A stretch of DNA of 8,876 nt from Gammaproteobacteria bacterium. GTDB lineage: Bacteria > Pseudomonadota > Gammaproteobacteria > DAOWEP01. The DNA lies in assembly GCA_030638455.1 (NCBI GenBank), contig DAOWEP010000187.1, forward strand, positions 1-8,876, read 5' to 3'. Positions 1-5,918 of the stretch are shown piece by piece. The notes below the pieces were generated by a model that did not search any database, was not told the DNA's origin, and saw only the letters and a program-made list of their open reading frames with translations. The position numbers were made by a program, and so were the translations under genes. Numbering within the stretch: position 1 is the first letter of the stretch; each line of letters begins with the position of its first letter.

Positions 1-974
1 TGCACATCCTCAGGACTAACGGCCTCCGCAAGCGACAGTACAATCTCCCGATCACCCAGGCTATCATCTATAGCCTCTGAAGAAACCTGCGCCAACGCTA
101 TCCTGTGCAGCATTGAAAGCAGTTCCTTGAGTACACCTGCAAAATCCGGTGCCTGTTCGGCTAACTGATCTACCAGTTCAAGCACTGCCTGGCCATCATT
201 CTCTGCCAGTGCCGTCAACAGGTTAGTAATATGCTGCTGCTCTATGGTACCGAGCATATCACTGACTTCCTTATCTGTTATTTTCCCATCTCCATGTGCG
301 ATCGCCTGATCCAGCAGGCTTAAGGCATCACGCATACTCCCATCTGCAGCACGTGCCAGCGCCTGAATGGCAGGCGCATCACCCTTGATTTTTTCGCGCT
401 TTAAAACATCTGCCAGATGGTCGGCAATCATCTTTACCGGCAATCGCTTCAGGTTAAACTGAAGGCAGCGGGAAAGAATAGTGACCGGTAATTTTTGTGG
501 GTCTGTAGTCGCCAGCAAGAATTTTACGTGAGGAGGCGGCTCCTCCAATGTTTTCAACAAGGCATTGAAACTGTGGTTGGAGAGCATGTGTACTTCGTCT
601 ATCAGATAGACCTTGTAGCGCCCCCTTGTTGGCGCATACTGGACGTTATCCATGAGCTCACGCGTATCCTCTACTTTCGTGCGTGAGGCAGCATCCACTT
701 CTATCAGGTCAATAAACCGTCCTTCATCGATCTCCTGACAGGCGCTACATTTCCCGCAGGGATTAGAACTAACACCGGCCTCACAATTCAGGGATTTGGC
801 CAGAATTCGGGCAATAGTGGTTTTACCAACACCACGGGTACCCGTAAATAAAAATGCATGATGAAGACGGTCATTATCCAGTGCATTAATCAGGGCACGC
901 AGGATGTGCTCCTGCCCAACCATCTCACTGAAATTACGTGGGCGCCATTTACGCGCGAGAACCTGATAACTCAT
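1..974 (-). CDS. dnaX: DNA polymerase III subunits tau and gamma (clamp loader ATPase), N-terminal 324 codons, cut by window edge
   Basis: Read on the minus strand from ATG at 974-972, this frame stays open to the left edge; the C-terminal part is missing. The protein is the ATPase motor of the clamp loader, which places the beta sliding clamp on primed DNA. Seen in the translation: the start MSYQVLARKWRPRNFSEMVG typical of DnaX; Walker A GTRGVGKT at residues 45-52; zinc-module cysteines C64, C73, C76 and C79; Walker B VYLIDEVH at 122-129; the sensor region LLATTDP near 153-159; and the SRC arginine-finger motif at 168-170. All expected key residues of this part are present. The Shine-Dalgarno sequence is weak (a GAG about ten bases before the ATG), but the start matches the family N-terminus exactly. 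The tau-specific domain and any programmed frameshift site that makes gamma lie outside the window. ffs lies upstream on the same strand, with a 122-base gap. Confidence 0.97.
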   Translation of the reverse strand, partial: MSYQVLARKWRPRNFSEMVGQEHILRALINALDNDRLHHAFLFTGTRGVGKTTIARILAKSLNCEAGVSSNPCGKCSACQEIDEGRFIDLIEVDAASRTKVEDTRELMDNVQYAPTRGRYKVYLIDEVHMLSNHSFNALLKTLEEPPPHVKFLLATTDPQKLPVTILSRCLQFNLKRLPVKMIADHLADVLKREKIKGDAPAIQALARAADGSMRDALSLLDQAIAHGDGKITDKEVSDMLGTIEQQHITNLLTALAENDGQAVLELVDQLAEQAPDFAGVLKELLSMLHRIALAQVSSEAIDDSLGDREIVLSLAEAVSPEDV

Positions 975-1052
975 GAATTTACTCTATCAAAATTCGGGCT
1001 TTTTATCTTAGCATCATAACCTGACAAACTGCCTAAATATCATTCATCAGGA

Positions 1053-1073
1053 AGTGGCTAGTCACTAGCCACT
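1053..1073. repeat. Perfect palindrome between ffs and dnaX, with flanking direct repeats
   Basis: Bases 1053-1062 are the exact reverse complement of 1064-1073 (10-base arms AGTGGCTAGT / ACTAGCCACT around one central base). The string TAGTCACTA occurs inside it (1059-1067) and again at 1079-1087, so a second, alternative fold is possible. It lies downstream of the SRP RNA and upstream of dnaX on the minus strand. It has no U-tract in either direction, so it is not a classical terminator. It could be an RNA processing hairpin, an operator or a small mobile repeat; the sequence does not decide between these. Confidence 0.6.
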
Positions 1074-1096
1074 GGCTTCTAGTCACTAAAAATAGG

Positions 1097-1210
1097 GTGG
1101 CAACCCGCACCAGCCACACCCCGGCGCCCGAATCCACTGCTGCCGTTGCTCCCTTCCGGGCCTGGCGGAGTTCACAGTTTATCGTCGCGAGGGGACCGAT
1201 GCAGGCCGCC
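1097..1210 (-). ncRNA. ffs: Signal recognition particle RNA, small bacterial type (4.5S RNA)
   Basis: This RNA forms the signal recognition particle with Ffh and directs membrane proteins to the translocon. Read on the minus strand, the conserved Ffh-binding apex is clear: CAGGCCCGGAAGGGAGCA with its GGAA tetraloop (plus-strand 1154-1157), followed by the asymmetric-loop partner strand. The ends close a long helix: GGCGGCCTGCA (1210-1200) pairs over 11 positions, three of them G-U, with TGCGGGTTGCC (1109-1099). Length is about 114 bases, as in E. coli 4.5S RNA, and there is no Alu domain. The exact ends are inferred from the terminal helix. Past the 3' end a TATTTTTA run follows a small GGGT/ACCC hairpin and may serve as terminator. 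It lies between the tRNA-Ser repeat array and dnaX, all on the same strand. Confidence 0.95.
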
Positions 1211-1221
1211 ATAAACTTGTT

Positions 1222-1251
1222 TTATTACAGTTAATTATAAATACAATGTAA
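1222..1251 (-). promoter_or_regulatory. Possible ffs promoter
   Basis: On the minus strand a TAATAA box (plus 1222-1227) lies 12-17 bases before the inferred 5' end of the SRP RNA, with TTACAT (1246-1251) 18 bases upstream of it in a very AT-rich stretch. The -35 match is poor. The short distance to the RNA end would allow a 5' leader of a few bases that is trimmed. Weak evidence, from position and base composition. Confidence 0.3.
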
Positions 1252-1292
1252 TATTTTTAATTAAACTTATTACTGGCAATATTGTAGCAACT

Positions 1293-1392
1293 AATTAGCG
1301 AAGAGGGATACTTCAGGCGGTCACTTCCGGCATCCTGCCTATCGTGACACTAGAACATCCATGTTCGTCGTCCTGCCAATTTGTCGAACCCT
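1293..1392 (-). repeat. Repeat core, diverged copy (distal from tRNA-Ser)
   Basis: This 100-base core aligns end to end with the 101-base core at 1461-1561. Both start AATT plus a tRNA-like tail, share ACTTC, then CTTC(C/G)GGC(A/T)TCCTGCC, and end TTTGTCGAACCCT. The middle differs in sequence but again forms short hairpins: GGCA/TGCC (1329-1339) and GAACAT/ATGTTC (1353-1366). The tRNA tail part is degraded by small deletions. Just outside, GGGTTCAAATCCC (1400-1412) looks like a T-arm on the plus strand but has no cloverleaf around it. Confidence 0.7.
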
Positions 1393-1424
1393 CTTTCCGG
1401 GTTCAAATCCCTTCCACAGTCAAC

Positions 1425-1464
1425 AATTTAAATAGATGCCCTTTTAAGGGCATCTATTTAAATT
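1425..1464 (-). terminator. Perfect 17-bp AT/GC hairpin after the tRNA-tail copy; terminator-like
   Basis: AATTTAAATAGATGCCC (1425-1441) is the exact reverse complement of 1448-1464 around a TTTTAA loop, and C1424-G1465 extends the stem by one pair. It starts directly at the CCA of the duplicated tRNA tail on the minus strand. Its architecture (AT-rich lower stem, GC upper stem) matches the hairpin after the real tRNA, although the sequences differ. It is symmetric and could act in both directions. A terminator or an RNA-processing role is inferred; the hairpin itself is certain. Confidence 0.65.
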
Positions 1465-1561
1465 GGCGGAGAGCGAGGGATTACTTCGGGCTTCCTGCCC
1501 TACGCCCTTCGGGTCGCGCTTCGCGCGCTCAAAATCGCTCCAGGCGATTTTGTCGAACCCT
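1461..1561 (-). repeat. Repeat core with split tRNA-Ser T-arm (proximal copy)
   Basis: Bases 1464-1482 equal the last 19 bases of the tRNA-Ser gene, including CCA, and 1554-1561 (CGAACCCT) equal the next 8 bases of its T-arm. In the real gene these two pieces are contiguous (1632-1658); here 71 bases (1483-1553) separate them. The inserted part is built of small hairpins: GGGC/GCCC (1488-1500), CGCGC/GCGCG (1515-1527) and AAAATCGC/GCGATTTT (1531-1551). Past CGAACCCT similarity to the tRNA stops, so the copied portion is the T-arm and the 3' acceptor strand only. It is not a functional tRNA. Confidence 0.75.
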
Positions 1562-1592
1562 AGGCTCTGAACCAAGTCCTCACTCACCTGAT

Positions 1593-1627
1593 AAAGTAAA
1601 AGGCCCCAAAAAGGGGGCTTTTACTTT
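1593..1627 (-). terminator. Intrinsic terminator of tRNA-Ser
   Basis: AAAGTAAAAGGCCCC (1593-1607) pairs with GGGGGCTTTTACTTT (1613-1627) around an AAAAA loop (plus view), with one mismatched pair in a 15-pair stem. On the minus strand it begins four bases after the tRNA CCA and ends in a U-rich arm (CTTTTACTTT), as intrinsic terminators do. Near-symmetry means it could also act on the plus strand. Confidence 0.75.
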
Positions 1628-1631
1628 GATT

Positions 1632-1722
1632 TGGCGGAGAGCGAGGGATTCGAACCCTCGATGGGCTATTAACCCATACACACTTTCCAGGCGTGCGCCT
1701 TCAACCACTCGGCCAGCTCTCC
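1632..1722 (-). tRNA. tRNA-Ser (anticodon GGA)
   Basis: The 91-base gene, with encoded CCA at 1634-1632, folds as a class II tRNA. The acceptor stem is GGAGAGC/GCTCTCC with discriminator G. The D-arm is GCCGAGTGGTTGAAGGC. The anticodon stem CACGC/GTGTG encloses loop CTGGAAA with anticodon GGA (plus 1686-1688), which reads UCC and UCU. The long variable arm ATGGG/CCCAT is typical of serine tRNAs, and the T-arm is GAGGG-TTCGAAT-CCCTC. A promoter lies upstream and a terminator directly downstream, so it appears to be an independent transcription unit. Its 3' end is copied in the repeat array that follows. Confidence 0.98.
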
Positions 1723-1745
1723 AATACAGCTCAATAGTACAACTC

Positions 1746-1774
1746 ATTATCCCTAACATTTTAAAGCGCGTCAG
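1746..1774 (-). promoter_or_regulatory. Sigma70-type promoter of tRNA-Ser
   Basis: On the minus strand CTGACG (1774-1769) and GATAAT (1751-1746) are spaced by exactly 17 bases. GATAAT matches the -10 consensus at 5 of 6 positions and CTGACG matches the -35 consensus at 4 of 6. The expected start would be about 15-20 bases before the mature tRNA 5' end, leaving a short leader. Confidence 0.5.
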
Positions 1775-1832
1775 AGTACCCCAGAAAAACCACCTATGCA
1801 ATCTGGCTAATAAGCTGCTCTGCTTGTTTTAA

Positions 1833-1838
1833 TATAAT
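1833..1838 (+). promoter_or_regulatory. Candidate -10 box for the phosphopantetheinyl transferase gene
   Basis: A perfect TATAAT stands 66 bases before the start codon at 1905, in the region shared with the divergent tRNA-Ser. No good -35 hexamer is found at 16-18 bases and there is no TGn extension, so this may be chance in AT-rich sequence. Confidence 0.3.
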
Positions 1839-1904
1839 GATTCAAAAACACACTGAAACAGGATAATTGTGTAATATTCAATCATTATAACCAGAAAACT
1901 AATT

Positions 1905-2693
1905 ATGCCTGTTTCCCCCCAACAATGGTCTGAATCACCGGATCGCCTTCAACTGATTCCTGAAACAGTGGATGTCTGGCTTTTCTCATTAAACCAGCCC
2001 TCCGCCAAGCTCGATGAAATGAGGAAGTTGCTTTCCTCAGATGAACTGGCCAGGTCTGAAAGATTTTTCCAACAATCATCTGGTGAACAATATGTTGCTG
2101 CCCATGGAATCCTGAGAATATTGCTAGGTAGGTACCTTAATAAATCACCTGAAAAGATTGTTTTTAATAAGAATACTCATGGGAAGCCCATGCTGGTTAC
2201 ATTTCCCGATAATTCACCAGACATCGCCGATAGCAACAATATATCAGCCCACTTTAATCTGTCCCATGCACATGATTATGGACTCATCGCCATCTCGCCT
2301 GATCGTGCTGTTGGGGTAGATATTGAATATCTGAAAAGGGAATTCGAATATTTGAAGATTGCCCGAAGGTTCTTCAGTCCTGCAGAATATGAGTCCCTGC
2401 AAAACACACCCGGCCCCTTGCAGAAGGATGCATTCTTTAGCGGGTGGTGCCGTAAAGAAGCCATACTCAAGGCATTGGGTACTGGACTATCGGGCGGACT
2501 TGGCAATTTTGATGTCAGCATATCAACCGAACCCCACACCGAAATAATAAAACTACCCGAGCATCTTCAAGCAAAGGCTAGCCCAAACTCAAAGGCAAAA
2601 TGGTGTATTCAAAATTTACCTGAAGTTGATTCATATACTCATGCCGTGGCTGCTGAAGGAGACGACTGGGCTTTACGGTGCTTTAGCTATTGA
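1905..2693 (+). CDS. 4'-phosphopantetheinyl transferase, Sfp type
   Basis: Transfers the 4'-phosphopantetheine arm of CoA to a conserved serine on carrier proteins of fatty acid, polyketide or peptide synthesis; cytosolic. The 262-residue length fits the two-lobed Sfp class rather than the short AcpS class. Seen: AHGILRILLGRYL near 66-78; NKNTHGKPML near 88-97; FNLSH at 117-121; the first metal-binding motif GVDIE at 137-141 (D139, E141); and the second, WCRKEAILKALG at 181-192 (E185, with K184 and K189). All catalytic residues are present. The start at 1905 has no clear Shine-Dalgarno sequence, so it is fairly but not fully certain. No synthase or carrier-protein gene is adjacent, so its substrate cannot be read from context. 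It may be the general enzyme of the cell. The gene stands alone, divergent from tRNA-Ser and 325 bases before sucA. Confidence 0.93.
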   Translation: MPVSPQQWSESPDRLQLIPETVDVWLFSLNQPSAKLDEMRKLLSSDELARSERFFQQSSGEQYVAAHGILRILLGRYLNKSPEKIVFNKNTHGKPMLVTFPDNSPDIADSNNISAHFNLSHAHDYGLIAISPDRAVGVDIEYLKREFEYLKIARRFFSPAEYESLQNTPGPLQKDAFFSGWCRKEAILKALGTGLSGGLGNFDVSISTEPHTEIIKLPEHLQAKASPNSKAKWCIQNLPEVDSYTHAVAAEGDDWALRCFSY

Positions 2694-3018
2694 AATAGAT
2701 ACGCGTTAGACAAACATCCCTGCTTCACTGCTCATAATTTCTGATCTAGTTTTATTTATAATAAACAAATACTTGTGATATTTTTTGCATGTTAATTGAC
2801 AGTCATATTATCTGCCATCGAGCAGCCAAAGGCCCTATTAAAAAAGCTCAGGGGATCGTAACGCGACGATCATTTCAACGTAATAACATCACAACACCTG
2901 AAAAACATGCCCGAATAGAGGGTTTTACCCAAAAAATATATAGAAAACAAAAAGACCGCCGCTATATTATATTGAGGACTTCCTGTAAACGGCCAAACCA
3001 TCTGTATCAGACAGAGCA
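2694..3018 (+). other. Non-coding stretch before sucA: probable promoter and leader region
   Basis: These 325 bases hold no credible gene. A possible promoter is TTGCAT (2785-2790) with TATTAT (2806-2811), although the 15-base spacing is short. A TTGACA-like hexamer (2796-2801) overlaps it without a matching -10 box. A small hairpin GATCGT/ACGATC (2854-2871, loop AACGCG) could be an operator or leader structure. The last 80 bases are AT-rich, with a TATATTATATTG run (2963-2974) that might be a second -10 region. No terminator for the upstream gene is evident, so read-through into sucA is possible. Confidence 0.4.
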
Positions 3019-5868
3019 ATGGATGACAAAGTAAAAAAACCTGATCTTCAAGCCTTACGAGGCTCTTCCCTTCTGGCAGGAAGCAATGCTGTTTATCTTG
3101 AACAAATCTACGAAACCTACCTGCAAAATCCGGATTCGGTGGAGCCTGAATGGCGCTCTTACTTTGACACCCTGCCACAGGTAAACGGTACCGTTAAAGA
3201 CATTCCCCATTCAGAAATTCGGAATACATTTCGGCAGATTGCTCGGCTCCACAAACCATCAAAGCCAACAGCAGATAGCGCACAACAAAGCACTGTCCAT
3301 GAAGGTAAGCAGGTTCGAGTTTTGCAACTGATCGATGCATACAGAATACGTGGTCATCGGAAGGCACAATTTGACCCGCTCGAAAAGCGTGAAATTCAGG
3401 ATGTTCGTGATCTTCACCTAAAATACCATGGCTTGTCAGAAGCTGATCTTGATACCGTTTTTGATACGGGAAGAATGGTGGCCCCGGACCACGCAACACT
3501 ACGGGAAATCATTCAGCTACTTGAGCAGAACTACTGTGAGGCAATCGGCTCCGAGTTCATGCACCTTACCGAGACAGTAGAGATACTCTGGATTCAGCAC
3601 AATATTGAGCATCATCGCTGCGATCCGTCACTCTCGGCAACGGAAAAGATTAATATACTGAAGCGTCTCACTGCCGCAGAAGGCATGGAAAGATACTTGC
3701 ATACCCAGTATACCGGGCAGAAACGTTTTTCACTGGAAGGTGCTGAAGGCCTGATTCCGTTACTGGATGAGATCATACAACGAGGCGGAGTCTACAAGGT
3801 AAAAGAACTGTTCATAGCGATGGCACACCGGGGGCGCCTGAATGTACTGATTAACATCCTCGGCAAAACGCCCTCGGAAATATTTATGGAGTTCGAAGGC
3901 AAGAGCAATCGGGATACAGAGGGCTCAGGAGATGTAAAGTATCATCAGGGATTTTCCTCCAAAATCAAAACGCCTGGCGGGCAAGTCCAGATCAACCTGG
4001 CATTTAATCCCTCACACCTGGAGATTGTCAACCCGGTTGTAGAAGGTGCCGTCCGCGCAAGACAGCAAAAATACAATGATACTGAAGGGAAGCAGATAGT
4101 GCCCGTATTAATTCATGGCGATGCGGCCTTTGCAGGCCAGGGCGTGGTCATGGAAACTTTGAACATGTCGCAGTCACGAGGTTATTCAACCAAAGGCACT
4201 GTGCATATTGTAATCAATAACCAGATTGGGTTTACTACCAGCAATCAGCAGGATGCCCGCTCAACCCTGTATTGCACAGATGTTGCCAAAATGGTCAACG
4301 CACCTATCTTTCATGTGAATGGAGATGACCCGGAAGCAATCACCTTCATCACTCAACTGGCACTCGACTATCGCATGTTGTTCCAGAAAGACGTGGTCAT
4401 TGATCTGGTTTGCTATAGACGACATGGCCACAGTGAGGCAGACGAGCCATTTGCCACACAACCGATGATGTACAAGCGTATTCGTGAAACATCATCTACC
4501 CGTGCACTATATGCACAAAGACTCATAGACGAAGGCATTATAACGTCAGATGATGCTGAGAGTTTTGCAGAAAGCTACCATCAGACCATGAGTGAAGGAA
4601 AGATTGCTGCGCCAAATTTGATCAAGCAAAATGCTTCACATTCTCCCTATACTGAAGACTGGAACCCCTACTATGAAAAAGCCTGTCACATCCATATCGA
4701 TACCGCAGTCTCACTGGACAGGATTCGAACGCTATCAGAAAAACTGGGGGAGCTACCGGAAAAATTTGAGCTGAATACCAACGTTGCGAAAATCGTGGAT
4801 AACCGCAGAAAAATGGCGGCAGGGGCGCTCCCGATCGACTGGGGCTTTGCTGAAATCATGGCTTATGCAACCCTGGTTACAGAGGGCTATGGTGTTCGGC
4901 TATCTGGTCAGGATTGTGGTCGAGGCACATTCTTTCACAGACATGCTGTACTCGTTAACCAGAACGATGGCGAGCCTTATGTGCCACTTCGTAATCTGGA
5001 AAAGAACCAGGGCAACTTTCTTGTCATCAATTCACTTCTTTCTGAAGAGGCGGTACTTGCGTTTGAATACGGTTACTCGATTACAGACCCAAAGACACTA
5101 ACGATATGGGAAGCCCAGTTTGGTGATTTTGCCAATAATGCCCAGGTAGTGATTGACCAGTTTATCAGTGCGGGCGAGCAAAAATGGAATCAGCTATCAG
5201 GTCTCGTGATGCTATTACCTCACGGATATGAAGGCCAGGGCCCGGAGCACTCCTCTGCAAGACTGGAAAGGTATTTACAACTCTGCGCAGAAAGAAATCT
5301 GAAAATTTGCATGCCAACGACACCTGCACAAATCTTTCACCTTCTACGTCAACAAATGATGTTGAACTGTAGAAAACCATTAATCGTTATGTCACCGAAG
5401 AGTCTGCTAAGACACCGCCTGGCTGTCAGTACACTGGAAGATCTTTCAGAGGGTGAATTCAAACCTTTGATTCCGGAAACTGATAATACCGATAAAAAAA
5501 ATATAACAAGGGTAATCATGTGCAGCGGCAAGGTCTATTATGACCTTTATGAAAAGCAGGTCAGCGAAAACCGTACAGATATTGCGATTATACGTGTAGA
5601 ACAACTGTATCCGTTTCCCAAACAGTTATTGCGGAATGAGTTGAAACAATATAAAAATGCAACAGAATTCCTGTGGTGCCAGGAAGAACCAAAAAACCAG
5701 GGTGCATGGTATGCAAGTCAGCATCATATGCGAAAAATCATAGGTGACCGTGGATACCTGAAGTATGCTGGCAGACCCAGGTCGGCAGCACCTGCGGTAG
5801 GCCGCGCAAACATTCATGCAGAGCAACTGCGTACACTGCTTAATGAGGCAATGGGAACAAAAAAATAG
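3019..5868 (+). CDS. sucA: 2-oxoglutarate dehydrogenase E1 component (thiamine diphosphate dependent)
   Basis: Decarboxylates 2-oxoglutarate and succinylates the lipoyl arm of E2, the first step of the 2-oxoglutarate dehydrogenase complex. The 949 residues are close to the 933 of E. coli SucA. Seen in order: an N-terminal E2/E3-binding segment with NAVYLEQIYETYLQNPDSVE near 24-43; YRIRGHRKAQFDPL at 108-121; AMAHRGRLN around H270; KYHQGFSS around H309; the ThDP/Mg motif GDAAFAGQG (from 367) to NNQIGFTT (from 400); RRHGHSEADEP; the transketolase-like domain DWGFAEIMAYATLVTEGYG (from 607) with SGQDCGRGTFFHRHAV (from 629); YEGQGPEHSSARLERYLQ (from 737); and a C-terminal YAGRPRSAAPAVG. No key motif is missing. 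The Shine-Dalgarno sequence is weak, but the start gives the expected N-terminus. sucB follows after 50 bases. Confidence 0.98.
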   Translation: MDDKVKKPDLQALRGSSLLAGSNAVYLEQIYETYLQNPDSVEPEWRSYFDTLPQVNGTVKDIPHSEIRNTFRQIARLHKPSKPTADSAQQSTVHEGKQVRVLQLIDAYRIRGHRKAQFDPLEKREIQDVRDLHLKYHGLSEADLDTVFDTGRMVAPDHATLREIIQLLEQNYCEAIGSEFMHLTETVEILWIQHNIEHHRCDPSLSATEKINILKRLTAAEGMERYLHTQYTGQKRFSLEGAEGLIPLLDEIIQRGGVYKVKELFIAMAHRGRLNVLINILGKTPSEIFMEFEGKSNRDTEGSGDVKYHQGFSSKIKTPGGQVQINLAFNPSHLEIVNPVVEGAVRARQQKYNDTEGKQIVPVLIHGDAAFAGQGVVMETLNMSQSRGYSTKGTVHIVINNQIGFTTSNQQDARSTLYCTDVAKMVNAPIFHVNGDDPEAITFITQLALDYRMLFQKDVVIDLVCYRRHGHSEADEPFATQPMMYKRIRETSSTRALYAQRLIDEGIITSDDAESFAESYHQTMSEGKIAAPNLIKQNASHSPYTEDWNPYYEKACHIHIDTAVSLDRIRTLSEKLGELPEKFELNTNVAKIVDNRRKMAAGALPIDWGFAEIMAYATLVTEGYGVRLSGQDCGRGTFFHRHAVLVNQNDGEPYVPLRNLEKNQGNFLVINSLLSEEAVLAFEYGYSITDPKTLTIWEAQFGDFANNAQVVIDQFISAGEQKWNQLSGLVMLLPHGYEGQGPEHSSARLERYLQLCAERNLKICMPTTPAQIFHLLRQQMMLNCRKPLIVMSPKSLLRHRLAVSTLEDLSEGEFKPLIPETDNTDKKNITRVIMCSGKVYYDLYEKQVSENRTDIAIIRVEQLYPFPKQLLRNELKQYKNATEFLWCQEEPKNQGAWYASQHHMRKIIGDRGYLKYAGRPRSAAPAVGRANIHAEQLRTLLNEAMGTKK

Positions 5869-5918
5869 CTCCCATAAAGACATTATGAATAATAACAATT
5901 ACAACATAGGGAAACATT

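Larger units (their letters stand above)
1293..1631 (-). repeat. Tandem 168-base repeat array downstream of tRNA-Ser, containing tRNA 3'-end copies
   Basis: Two diverged units follow the serine tRNA in its direction of transcription. The tRNA tail (plus TGGCGGAGAGCGAGGGATT, 1632-1650) recurs exactly at 1464-1482, 168 bases away. A degenerate form (AGCGAAGAGGGATACTTC, 1297-1314) appears another 168 bases away. Within each unit the order on the minus strand is tRNA tail, AT-rich hairpin, spacer, AGGGTTCGAC, a run of small hairpins, then the next tRNA tail. The unit nearest ffs lacks a clear hairpin after its tail. This stretch between tRNA-Ser and ffs contains no credible protein gene. The layout resembles the tyrT locus of E. 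coli; descent from it is not implied. Confidence 0.8.

Noticed and set aside
1355..1430. Possible second tRNA on the plus strand, from GGGTTCAAATCCC
   Set aside because: The T-stem pairs at only three positions, and no acceptor, D or anticodon arm can be formed upstream.
1632..1722. Genomic island integrated at the tRNA-Ser 3' end, since the tRNA tail is duplicated
   Set aside because: The duplicated tail lies only 168 bases away with no integrase or cargo between, followed by housekeeping ffs and dnaX. A tandem repeat explains it better than an attachment site.
1580..1801. 73-codon open frame on the minus strand
   Set aside because: It covers the tRNA-Ser gene itself (AGRVVEGARLES comes from the tRNA), so it is not a protein gene.
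1344..1832. 162-codon open frame on the plus strand
   Set aside because: It runs antisense through the tRNA-Ser, its terminator and the repeat cores. The RRARDSNPR-like peptide is a familiar artefact of translating serine tRNA genes.
2789..3034. 81-codon open frame ahead of sucA
   Set aside because: It overlaps the sucA start in another frame, has a random basic composition, no ribosome site and no recognisable domain.
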